A DNA stretch of 64,000 nt, taken from contig BDDD01001815.1 of the NCBI GenBank assembly GCA_001972305.1, forward strand, positions 1 through 64,000, read 5' to 3'. This DNA comes from Cephalotus follicularis (taxonomy: Eukaryota; Streptophyta; Magnoliopsida; Oxalidales; Cephalotaceae). The notes below the pieces were generated by a model that was not told the DNA's origin, made no database searches, and saw only the letters and a program-made list of their open reading frames with translations. A program made the translations under genes and the position numbers. Below are positions 11,751-21,746 of this stretch, piece by piece; the stretch's first letter is position 1, and every line of letters begins with the position of its first letter.

Positions 11751-12087
11751 CGATAAACGTCGAAGCCTTTTGATGAACGTCGACGTCTTTTGGGTTTTTC
11801 CTGGTTACTGATGTGAAACGGATCGACGTCTATAGAAAGACATCGACGCCTTAGGCCATCTGTTTGGATTCGGACGTATCACACGTCGACGCCTAAGGTT
11901 CCCACCTTAACGCGTCGACGTCATGAACAATACGCTGTCGTTCTAAGGTTCCAGACCTTGAGCGTCGATGCGTATGATGGACATCGACATCCTTAGACAG
12001 TAGAATGCGCTGACACTGAGGACTTGGACATCGACGTTAATGGACAAAGACATCGACGTCTTTTGATAGACATCGACGTCTTTTGGG
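11751..12087. repeat. TCGAC-core cluster downstream of TATA-like site, 5' LTR A
   Basis: At least ten sites, among them AACGTCGACGTCTTTTG, ACATCGACGCC, CACGTCGACGCC, GCGTCGACGTC and several ACATCGACGTC. They lie about 440-780 bp after the TATA-like site, in what would be the transcribed part of the LTR or U5. Confidence 0.75.
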
Positions 12088-13127
12088 TACTTTTGGAGAT
12101 TTCTTCATCTAACGATACGAAACGATCCCGATTCCTGTTAGGGTGCATTTGATCATTTGTATGCATTGCACATATACTGTCTTACTGCCTGTTTGTACTC
12201 GAATTATGATTTCTAATGTGTTGTTACTTTAGAAATGCATATGTGAATTGAAACTACTATTTGAGTACAAAACAAATATTGATATCGTATTTTCAAACAT
12301 CTTTGGAAAGCGATTTCCACTACTGAAACTATTTAAAAGTATTTTCTACTGAAAATGCAATATTTCAAATGTTGTCACTTTTGAAACATTTTGGAAATAA
12401 CCTACCCGTTTTGGATCTAAACGATCACTACCGTCCTGTTTACTGTACTGTTACTGCTTGAATTCACTGTTTGCTCTGTGAATTGTTATGTGTTTGTGCT
12501 TGAGCCACTAGTTGCATGGCGGAGGCTGCCAGCGCCGGCTAGTGGTAGGGTTGACCTAGGGGGCAGGATTATGGCTGGGTAACTCACTGTACTGTTGCCT
12601 CGCTCGGTTGCCTGGAGCAGGGACCGGAGTGGGAGGGTTGCGTGGGGCCAGGAGTTGGCGACGCTACACATACTGCCTGTTGTGGTCCTATGCGGACATC
12701 CTGTACTGCCTGTTCGTCCTTTTCGGACATTACTGTGCTTGACGATGTAGCCCTGGCTGGGCTACTACTGTACTGTTATTGCATACATATATCTTGTTCT
12801 TGATTTTGCTTATTCACCTGTCTTGTAATAAACCTGGTTTTTGTTAAAGGACTGATGTACCGTTGTTATGGTTTTGTTTACTGATGGATTTTAATCTTGT
12901 ACTGTGATCACGCTCTGTTTTGCGGGCGATTAACAATGTTGGGTTGTTTTGGGTAGCGTGTAGTATGGGATGCACGCTACGGGTTTACAGCTTATGGATA
13001 TTTTATGCTTCCGCAACTGACAGCTTGTTAAAAGTTTAAATTTTATGGTTTTTGCATGAGCTGTATTTTGTGTTAATTGCCTTTACTGCTTATATGTCGT
13101 TTCTCTTTAAACGGGCTGTGACAGGAG

Positions 13128-13140
13128 CGGTATCAGAGCA
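13128..13140 (+). other. Primer binding site of element A (tRNA-iMet type)
   Basis: CGGTATCAGAGCA, four bases after the LTR end. It matches the plant TGGTATCAGAGC site that pairs with the 3' end of initiator methionine tRNA, with one change at the first base. This fixes the element's orientation and the LTR boundary. Confidence 0.9.
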
Positions 13141-13236
13141 TATTCCATATATTCTTAGCTAGGATACTCTCCTTGGCAATTAATGAACTATTTTCCTAAA
13201 AGTCGTGACTGACTGTCAATATTCTTATAGGAACAA

Positions 13237-14310
13237 ATGGACCGTAGAAGAACACGCACTAGGGCTAGAGCTGCTGGAGCTAATGCCCCTGAGGAGGAAA
13301 ATGTTCCGCAAGGGATGAATTTTTCCCAAGATGACAGAGATCCGATGGCTCGGATCGCAGACTATTTTCAGCAGCAGATGGCCTTTAATCGGGCTAATGC
13401 GGAGGACATGTGCCAGTACCACGCGCAGGCTCGACCGCAACGTGGAGCTCCCGATCACTGCCTTGGGGATGATGGTAACCAGTTTGGTAGGGATATTGAA
13501 AAGTTCATGAGACTGAATCCAGCCAGTTTCCATGGGGAACTTGATGCTACTATTGCTGAAAGATGGCTGCAAGACTTAGAGAAGATCTTTGAAGTGATGG
13601 ACTGGACTGATGCTCAGAAGCTGAAGTTTGATGTGTACCGCCTATGGGGTGAGGCCATGGTGGGAGATGGTTAGGGAAAAATGCGAAACACAGGGACTGG
13701 ACAGTACTTGGGACAGATTCCAGACCGAGTTCTTGGAGACTTATGTTCCGCATATTGAGCAAGAGCGACGAGAGACTTAGCTCTTGGAGTTGCGACAGGG
13801 GGAGATGACTGTGGCCGAGTACCAGGCCAGGTTCATGGAGCTGGCCAGACATTCACCTTATCTGGCAGCTAATGAAGAGAAGAAGATACGGAGATTCTTG
13901 AGAGGTTTGCGACCCAATCTTCGGTCAAGGATTAGAGCTATGGAGCTGAGGACTTTTGTGGAGGTTGCTCAGAAAGCAAGACTGTTGGAGACGATATCCA
14001 GCGAGGACCGGGCTGAGAGAGCTCGTACAAAGGAGAGTAAGCAGAGTCCTACACAGACCCGATCAGCATCGTCAAAGTGGCAAGATGGGGGTTCTCCGAC
14101 GAAGTCGTCGAAGAACAAATCTCAACAGACAGCTTCACAGGGTACTCCTAGCCAAGGGAGTAATGCTAGATCTGGAGGATGCTTTTACTGTGGTCGTACC
14201 AGCCATCAACAAAAAGATTGCTAGAGATTTAATGGTTGGTGCCTGAGGTGCGGGGCACCTGGTCATTCAGTGAAGGATTGTCCAAAGAGTCCTGCTACAG
14301 CGCCTACTGG
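13237..14310 (+). pseudogene. Element A gag (capsid and zinc knuckles)
   Basis: Begins MDRRRTRTRARAAG at 13237. The capsid core follows (NPASFHGELDAT, AERWLQDLEKIF, QKLKFDVYRL), with a frameshift near 13650 after which WEMVREK, TWDRFQTEF, EMTVAEYQARF and GLRPNLRSRIR continue in another frame, broken by a TAG at about 13780. Two CCHC knuckles follow: CFYCGRTSHQQKDC, then a TAG at 14222, then CLRCGAPGHSVKDC. Two knuckles and a basic linker are usual for this branch. Gag would form the virus-like particle and bind the element RNA; here it cannot be made as one protein. Confidence 0.9.
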
Positions 14311-14967
14311 ACCGGGGAGTAGCAGCGGTGCGGCGGCGGGGCCGTCACAGAGGAGAGATACCGGCAAAGGCATCGCAAAAGGTAGAATTTTTGTACTTGC
14401 TCAGACAGAGGTTCCAGAGCTGACTTCTGTTGTTGGAGGTACTCTGTATATATATGGTTATTCTGCTAGAGTACTGATGGATTTTGGAGCATCACATTCT
14501 TTTATATCTGCACATTTTGCATCTTGCTTAGATGTTACCCCTGACTGCATGTCATACATACTTACTGTGAGTACACCGACTGGGACTTCCATATATACTG
14601 ACTCGGTATATAGGAGTTGTGAGATGTCTATGGCAGGCATCCCCTTGTATGCAGATTTGATTGTGCTGCCCATCCGTGGCTTCGATGTTATATTGGGGAT
14701 GGATTGGCTATCGTCACACCGTGCTCGTATGGATTGCTGCCATAAGACTGCGGATTTTTGTCTGCCCGACGGAACGACTTTTCAGTTCAAGGGAGACAAG
14801 GGGTTCTCGACACTGATCATATCTTTTATTCAAGCATCGAGATACCTGGAGAAAGGATCGAGGGATACCTGGCGTATGTGATTGATCGAAGGAAGGAGAA
14901 AGGTTTAAGCTTGGAGGAAATTCCTGTTGTGTGTGAATTTCCGGATGTGTTCCCTGATGACTTGGGA
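14311..14967 (+). pseudogene. Element A protease and linker, ends at RT deletion
   Basis: The protease region contains VLMDFGASHSF, where D-S-G or D-T-G is expected, so the middle catalytic residue is phenylalanine. GFDVILGMDWLSSHRA follows, then the linker EGYLAYVID and [11 protein letters not shown] after a frameshift near 14835. At about 14968 the sequence jumps from this linker to the late part of RT ([11 protein letters not shown]). Roughly 600 bp that would encode the RT fingers and palm, including the catalytic YVDD box, are missing. Confidence 0.88.
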
Positions 14968-14972
14968 TCCTA

Positions 14973-15900
14973 GTATTGCAAGTTCTCAGAGAACACCGGT
15001 TGTACGCCAAGTTTGGCAAGTGTGAGTTCTGGCTTGACCATGTGATCTTTCTCGGTCACATAGTATCTGGAGAAGGCTTGACGGTGGATCCGTCAAAGAC
15101 TGAAGTAGTACGAGATTGGATGCAACCGCAGAGTGTGACGGAGGTGCGCAGTTTCCTTGGTTTGGCGGGATATTACAGGAGGTTTATCCAAAAAATTTTC
15201 AAGGATAGCCGAACCCTTGACTAGACTAACCCAGAAGAAAACCTTGTTTGTCTGGGATGAAGATTGTGAAGCTAGTTTTCGTGAACTGAAGGATCGGTTG
15301 GTTTCCGCTCCTATCTTGGCATTACCTGATGGTAATGAGGGCTTCGCAGTCTACAGTGATGCATCGGGTAAGGGCTTGGGCTGTGTATTGATGCAGCGAG
15401 GCAGAGTGATTGCATATGCCTTGAGGAAGCTAAAGTCGTGTGAAGAAAACTACCCAACTCATGATCTTGAACTAGCACCTATTATCTTCGCCCTTCAGAA
15501 GTGGAGGCACTACCTTTACGGGGCGCAGTTTGAGATCTTTACCAATCACAAGAGTTTGAGGTACCTGTTTTGTTAGGACACATTGAACATGAGACAACGC
15601 AGGCGGGTAGAATTCTTCAATGACTATGATTGCAGTGTCCAGTATCACCTGGGGAAGGCGAATGTAGTCGCTGATGCCTTGAGCCGCAAGGTTATGCTTG
15701 CTAGTGCGATGGTTTCGCAATGGAAGATGTTAGAAGACTTCCAAGAGTGGTTTCCATTTAATCAGTCATCGGGGATCTTTCTAGCCGACATGCGGGTACA
15801 GCCTGAGTTACTGGACCACATCAGGGTTGCACAACCACATGATCCGGAGTTGCAACGGATTCGAGAGAACCTGGACTCGGAATCCGATTTTTGAGTGCAT
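14973..15900 (+). pseudogene. Element A RT thumb and RNase H
   Basis: Encodes the RT connection ([34 protein letters not shown]), a frameshift near 15190, then RNase H ([46 protein letters not shown]) with a TAG at 15574, and the linker with DALSRK. The RNase H motif normally reads TDHKSL; here it is TNHKSL, so that acidic residue is changed. A TGA near 15892 precedes the integrase. Confidence 0.87.
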
Positions 15901-16803
15901 GCTGATGGTATTCTGAGGTACCGGGGACTTGTGTGTCTTCCGAACGAACCGAGGTGGAAGGATGAACTACTTCGCGGGGCTCATAAATCTCTGTACAGTA
16001 TTCATCCTGGGAGCACTAAAATGTATCAAGATATGAAGAAGTGTTACTGGTGGCCTGGCATGAAGCGGGAGATCGCTGAGTATGTGGCAAGGTGTTTGAC
16101 TTGCCAGACGGTTAAGGCCGAGCACTAGAGACAGGCAGGTTTTCTACAACCTTTGCCAATTCCAGAGTGGAAGTGGGAACATGTTACGATGGATTTTGTT
16201 TCAGGTTTTCCTCTGACTCGGAACCGTTATAACGCTGTGTGGGTTATCATGGATAGACTCACCAAAGCAGCGCACTTTCTGCCTACACAAGTTACTGATT
16301 CTGCAAGCAAGCTGGCTCGGTTGTATGTGAAGGAGATGGTGAGGCTACACGGAGTTCCAGTCAGCATCGTATGTGACAGATATGCTATCTTCACTTCCAA
16401 CTTCTGGAAGAGATTTCCGACAGCTTTCGGGACGAAGCTGAACTTGAGTACTGCCTTCCACCCTCAGACCGATGGGCAGTCTAAGAGTACCATCCAGACC
16501 TTGGAGGATATGCTACGGGCTTGCATTATTGATTTTGCTGGTACTTGGGAGGATCACATCCCTCTGATAGAGTTCTCTTACAATAACAGCTATCATTCCA
16601 GTATCGGCATGGCACCGTTTGAGGCACTGTATGGGAGGAAGTGCAGATCTCCTGTGTGTTGGGATGAGGTCGGGGAGCGACCTCTACTCGGGACTGAGTT
16701 AGTGGTCTCCATGGTCAAGGTTCAATGGCAGTTCCACCGACCTGATGAAGCAACTTGGGAGCGTGAGGAGGATGTCCGAGAACGCTACCCGCACTTGTTC
16801 TAG
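15895..16803 (+). pseudogene. Element A integrase with chromodomain-like tail
   Basis: The N-terminal HHCC zinc finger is visible (SIHPGSTKM, YWWPGMKREIAEY, CLTCQTVK), then a TAG at 16126 and the catalytic core (MDFVSGFPLTRNRYNAVWV, SIVCDRYAIFTS, AFHPQTDGQ). The third acidic residue, normally QSERT, reads QSKST, so the DDE glutamate is lysine. After LLGTELV there is an internal deletion, and the frame resumes in VKVQWQFHRPDEATWERE, the tail of a chromodomain. A C-terminal chromodomain marks the chromovirus branch of Ty3/gypsy. Translation ends TAG at 16801; the polypurine tract follows at once. Confidence 0.9.
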
Positions 16804-16835
16804 ATTTGTTTTAATTTCGAGGACGGAATTCCTTG

Positions 16836-16848
16836 AAGGAGGGGTGGA
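16836..16848 (+). other. Polypurine tract of element A
   Basis: AAGGAGGGGTGGA directly before TGTAACGCCC, the start of the 3' LTR. It is the expected plus-strand priming site and confirms the LTR boundary. Confidence 0.85.
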
Positions 16849-17030
16849 TGTAACGCCCGAGATTTTCATGTAATGTAATTTCACAATGTACTTGCACTTT
16901 ATTTGTGGAATTAATAAAATGATGGACTTTCCGAATTTGGTGATGTTTTCCCAAAATTCCTATAATGTTGAATTCTAGAGTTATATGCTAAAAGAATGTT
17001 AAAAGGCTAAAATGACACTGTTCTGGGGGA

Positions 17031-17185
17031 AACGCGTCGACGCCTTTGGAATCACGTCGACGTCCTTGAAGCAAAAGGGCACACGTAGCTGCATGCACAT
17101 GCACATCGAAGCATACGAAGACATCAACGTCCTCGTGTAAAATGGTGAAAGACATCGACGCCTTTGGAAAGACGTCGACGTGTTA
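17031..17185. repeat. TCGAC-core cluster upstream of TATA-like site, 3' LTR A
   Basis: Includes CGCGTCGACGCC, CACGTCGACGTCC, ACATCGACGCC and GACGTCGACGTG. Better preserved than the corresponding 5' LTR cluster. About 310-460 bp before ACATAAAATACC. Confidence 0.75.
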
Positions 17186-17940
17186 CCTTGAAATGCCAGG
17201 CATGTTACTCTGCTGACAAACAACGTGCAAAGAGGAATCTTTTTAGAGCCTTTCTCAGGCGGCTTGGGGCATGATTGATACGTGTTGTGCATACTGGCTT
17301 GATACCAGGCATGCAGGTGCCAGAATGGGAGGAAGGGCATGACACTTGGGTGTGCATGCAGGTTGTGGTGCCACATTCAACGTCTGCTCCTACAAAAGAA
17401 ACGGGACAGAACTGGGAAAGAGACAAAATGGGAAAATGGAACTGTGAGATGCATGCAATGGGCCAGAGAGGGAAGAGAGATGTTCGACCTACATAAAATA
17501 CCTCCCCTCTTCATCCCTGGTTCGGCTGAGACATCTGTGTAAGAAAACAGAGAGTTAAGGAGAGAAAACATTTCCACCATTGTTGAGCTTGGTTGGAGCT
17601 TGGAGCCGGTGACTTGCAGCAACGGGAAGGACCTAGAGGCTGCTGTGACCAGTTTGGAACTCAAAGAGGTGGACTTTCCAGTTCCTAACGTGGAACAAAA
17701 GGTAGGGGAAGCCATAACTAAAATCTTGAGATTGATACTCATGCATGGTCTATGGTTTTGGTGTATGAAATGCATGTTTATTGAAATGATTTTGTCACTG
17801 GATTGATGCCATGATATGCTAGATATGTAATGAGTATCTGCATGTTGGTTTCCTGCCTTGATTCCCTGTAATTGTGCATGAATATGGGTTGTAATGCCTA
17901 CTGGTTGTTAAGTCGTGAGGAAGAAGACGACTGTTACTCG

Positions 17941-18272
17941 ATAGACATTGACGCCTTTTGATGAATGTCAACGTCTTTTTGGTTTTGCCTGGTTACTGAT
18001 GTGAAACGGATCGACATCTATAGAAAGACATCGACGCCTTAGGCCATCTGTTTGGAATTGGACGTACCACACGTCGACGCCTAAGGTTCCCACCTTAACG
18101 CGTCGACACCGTGAAAATTACGCTGTCGTTCTAAGGTTCCAGACCTTGAGCGTCGATGCGTATGATGGACATCGACGTCCTTAGACAGTAGAACGCGCTG
18201 ACACTGAGGACTTGGACATCGAAGTTAATGGACAAAGACATCGACGTCTTTTGATAGACATCGACGTCTTTT
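17941..18272. repeat. TCGAC-core cluster downstream of TATA-like site, 3' LTR A
   Basis: About ten sites, mostly ACATCGACGTC followed by TTTTG or CTTAG, plus CACGTCGACGCC and GCGTCGACACC, in the same order as in the 5' LTR and the 860-2010 fragment. Confidence 0.75.
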
Positions 18273-19561
18273 GGGTACTGTTTGGAGATTTCTTCATCTA
18301 ACGATACGAAACGATCCTGATTCCTGTTAGGGTGCATTTGAGCATTTGTATGCATTGCACATATACTGTCTTACTGCATGTTTGTACTGTTTGTACTCGA
18401 ATTATGATTTCTAATGTGTTGTTACTTTAGAAATGCATATGTGAATTGAAACTACTATTTGAGTACAAAACAAATATTGATATTGTATTTTCAAACATCT
18501 TTGGAAAGCGATTTCCGCTACTGAAACTGTTTAAAAGTATTTTCTACTAAAAATGCAATATTTCAAATGTTGTCACTTTGAAACATTTTGGAAATAACCT
18601 ACCCGTTGTGGATCTAAACGATCACTACCGTCCTGTTTACTGTACTGTTACTGCTTGAATTCACTGTTTGCTCTGTGAATTGTTATGTGTTTGTACTTGA
18701 GCCACTAGTTGCATGGCGAAGGCTGCCAGCGCTGGCTAGAGGTAGGGTTGACCTAGGGGCCTGGAGTATGGCTGGGTAACTCACTGTACTGTTGCCTCGC
18801 TCGGTTGCCTGGAGCAGGGACTGGAGTGGGAGTGTAGCGTGGGGCCAGGAGTTGGCGGTGCTACACATACTGCCTGTTGTGGTCCTATGCGGACATCCTG
18901 TACTGCCTGTTGGTCCTTTTCGGACATTACTGTGCTTGATGATGTAACCCTGGCCGGGTTACTACTGTACTGTTATTGCATACATATATCTCACAAAGAT
19001 ATATATGCCCCACTGATATTTTACTGTACTGTTATATATATATATATTCATATGTATATAAACTGGGGTCTCCACTGCACTGCATCATTTATGCATTCAT
19101 ATCATGACATGCATCATGTTGATCCCGAGTTACTTTTATAACTTAGCCGAGTGAGGACAAAGGCTAACCCCCTACTTTATAGATTGATGCAGTGGACCGG
19201 TTGGACTGACATGGACGAAGATCAAGCTGTTATGTTCTTGATTTTGCTTATTCACCTGTCTTGTAATAAACCTGGTTTTGGTTAAAGGACTGATGTACCG
19301 TTGTTATGGTTTTGTTTACTGATGGATTTTAATCTTGTACTGTGATCACGCTCCGTTTTGCGGGTGATTAACAATGTTGGGTTGGTTTGGGTAGCGTGTA
19401 GTATGGGATGCACGCTACGGGTTTACAACTTATGGATATTTTATGCTTCCGCAACTGACAGCTTGTTAAAAGTTTAAAATTTATGGTTTTTGCATGAGCT
19501 GTATTTTGTGTTAATTGCCTTTACTGCTTATATGTCGTTTCTCTTTAAACGGGGTGTGACA

Positions 19562-19654
19562 AGAATTAATCATAAGGAAACAATTCACTTAGTTGTCGAG
19601 GATAGTATCTCAACGATAGCTTATATAAAATAATATAAGCTCTGATAACATGCT
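19562..19654 (-). other. Leader and primer binding site of element B
   Basis: Continues element B to the right of inserted element A. On the minus strand TGTTATCAGAGC (19650-19639) matches the initiator-methionine tRNA primer site with one mismatch, and stands four bases after the LTR end at 19655. The gag start at 10670 would follow once element A is removed, so A sits in the short untranslated leader of B. Confidence 0.85.
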
Positions 19655-20708
19655 TGTCACACCCCTCATTTTAATAACACATGGTTACTCATTTAATCCA
19701 GTATTTAGCAATAATTGAAACTTTTTGAACTTTGTAGAAACTTATTGGATTATTCAGCATAGTATACACATGTAGCCCATACTACATGCTTAAACTTTAT
19801 TACAAGAAAAGTTATATATTACATATCGGCAATGTAAATATAACACATGGTATGACTTAATTTCAATTACAACCTTAAATAAAACCTTCAAAACAAGGCT
19901 TCAGCATCACGTCCACTTTCCTTCTTCAATCTGAAATTTGTAGGTATTAGCCTTTTGTCTACTCGGCTAAGTAGGAAATATGCATGAAGATGAATATAAA
20001 GATGTAATCATGCATGACAGTTTATATTTCAAAATAAGGTATATATATATAATCAATATATATAAGAAACCATGTCAAGTGGCTAAAAACCGTCAGATAT
20101 CAGGAATACCACAAAGGGTACAAGTAGTACAATTGTTCGAAGACCAGTGGGTGTCTCACGTCGCTACCTCCTAGCCCCAACGATGCACCACCTAAAAATC
20201 ACCATACACTCTGATGATGACAGAAAAGGTAAACAGTATTGCCGGCATTTATCGGGCACTTAACAGTCACGATCTGCGTTGCAGATAAATTTTGTGTATA
20301 TGCTCTAGCCAACTCTTGGCACCTAGGCCCACCTCTGTAGTTCGTGACACACTCCGATCACAAGACCATTAGACTATCAATCACAAATAGTACAGTACAG
20401 TTATTACATATATAATGTAATATAACAGTGGTCTCATTTGTACAGAAACAGTAAAACAGTTCAGTAGGTTCTCATTTTGAGAAAATAGTACAGTAGCAGT
20501 TAAAATATTCAGTTCTGCATATAGCACTCAGTTCCATGAAACAATAGTATTTGTATAAAATACTTTGGTAGATATGCTATATCTATAACAGTGAATAACA
20601 TTTAGTAATATGCAATTTTGTACAACAGTATAATCATTATCGATTCCAAGAATCAAACCAGTAATAATGCAAGCAAACATATGCTCAAAATGCAAACAGA
20701 CCCTTTTG

Positions 20709-21025
20709 GCGTCAACGTGTACCCTATAGGCATCGACGTATATGTCCATTCCCTTAGGTGTCAAAACATACCTTTGGTGTCAACGTTTATGTTCTTTGGT
20801 GCTGATACTTTAAAAGCAGACATTTTAAGCATCAACGTTAACCTTTAGCGTCAACGCGTTAAGGTGGGGACCTTAAGCATCAACTTTCTCCTTGGCGTTG
20901 ACGTGTTAAGGAAGGAACCTTAAGCGTCAACAGTTTCCTTTTGGCGTCGACGAGAATCAAAATTAAACAGGATAAAAATTGACTGTTTCAGTAAGGCGTT
21001 AACGTGTATATATTGACGTCGACAA
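20709..21025. repeat. TCGAC/TCAAC-core cluster, downstream cluster of LTR B
   Basis: Sites such as GGCATCGACGTA, GGCGTCAACG, AAGCGTCAAC, TGGCGTCGACGAG and TTGACGTCGAC. Many have TCAACG instead of TCGACG, so this copy has decayed more than LTR-A. Spacing is again about 25-50 bp. Confidence 0.65.
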
Positions 21026-21436
21026 GAACCAAACATAATAGGATATACCGACAATAACCAACCCAAGCAGAGCATGAATTCAATAGTTCAATTCGGTCTA
21101 ACATCAACATGCAAACATATATAAGCCATACTAACACAATATACATGCTATATCTTCATAAACATGTCATGAACCCTACCTCAATTCACTATCCTAGAAT
21201 CAATTGGATTGATTCTTCTCTTTATAGGTTAATACTCCTTCAACTCACTCAATCAACAAATCCAAGCTTCACGTTCAACTTTGAATACCCTTCCTTGCAT
21301 GAACTCGACACAGTAGACGATCTCTCTCTTTCTCAGTAATATTCTAACACTCAAATTAACACTCACAGTGTCTGTTATAGAGGACTCAGCATTCAACAGT
21401 TTGTGTAATCCTCAGACTCAAATTCCCAACATTTTC

Positions 21437-21460
21437 CTCTCTCTCTCTCTCTCTCTCTCT
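21437..21460. repeat. (CT)n microsatellite
   Basis: An uninterrupted CT dinucleotide run of about 24 bp within LTR B, near its putative transcription start on the other strand, where it reads as (AG)n. Confidence 0.9.
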
Positions 21461-21746
21461 ACTCCACTAACTGCACTTAGCAGCTGGTATCTCCTGCACT
21501 TTGCAGCTGGCATTTCATGCTGCATGATTCATCAGTGTGTGACACATATCTTTTCCATCCAACATGAGCATCACACCTGTCCAGATTAAAGGACACCCAT
21601 GCGCTATGTTCTCCATCAATCAACACGTATAAGAACCCTTATCTGGGTTCAAGGCGTCGACATCTTCTATTCGCGTCGACTTCTATGCGTCAAAGTTCTC
21701 TTTCAGTTGAAACGTATTAAAATTGTTGGAACCTTATGGCGATTTA

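Larger units (their letters stand above)
10697..13123 (+). mobile_element. 5' LTR of element A
   Basis: Starts TGTAACGCCCGAG and ends ACGGGCTGTGACA, 2,427 bp. The primer site follows and the 3' copy is at 16849. Relative to that copy it lacks about 250 bp at 12793/12794 (present at 18976-19232) and about 38 bp near 11205. A TATA-like GCGTAAAATGCC lies near 11306, with TCGAC clusters on both sides. Between the left flank AGAAT (10687-10691) and the LTR are five extra bases, GATAT; AGAAT also follows the 3' LTR at 19562-19566, so AGAAT is the likely target duplication. Confidence 0.93.
16849..19561 (+). mobile_element. 3' LTR of element A
   Basis: 2,713 bp from TGTAACGCCCGAG to ACGGGGTGTGACA; the longer and probably more complete of the two LTRs. 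A TATA-like ACATAAAATACC lies near 17491. It keeps a block at 19150-19199 (GTGAGGACAAAGGC ... GATTGATGCAGTGGACC) that is absent from the 5' LTR but nearly identical in S4 and recognisable in LTR B. A (TA)n run lies at about 19033-19050. Confidence 0.93.

Noticed and set aside
1150..18272. CRISPR-like look of regularly spaced short repeats
   Set aside because: Units are degenerate, spacing is irregular, they are inside plant LTRs, and no cas genes exist here.
19980..20174. Small forward frame and AT-rich run as a possible gene or tRNA
   Set aside because: No cloverleaf or A/B box found; it is LTR B sequence.
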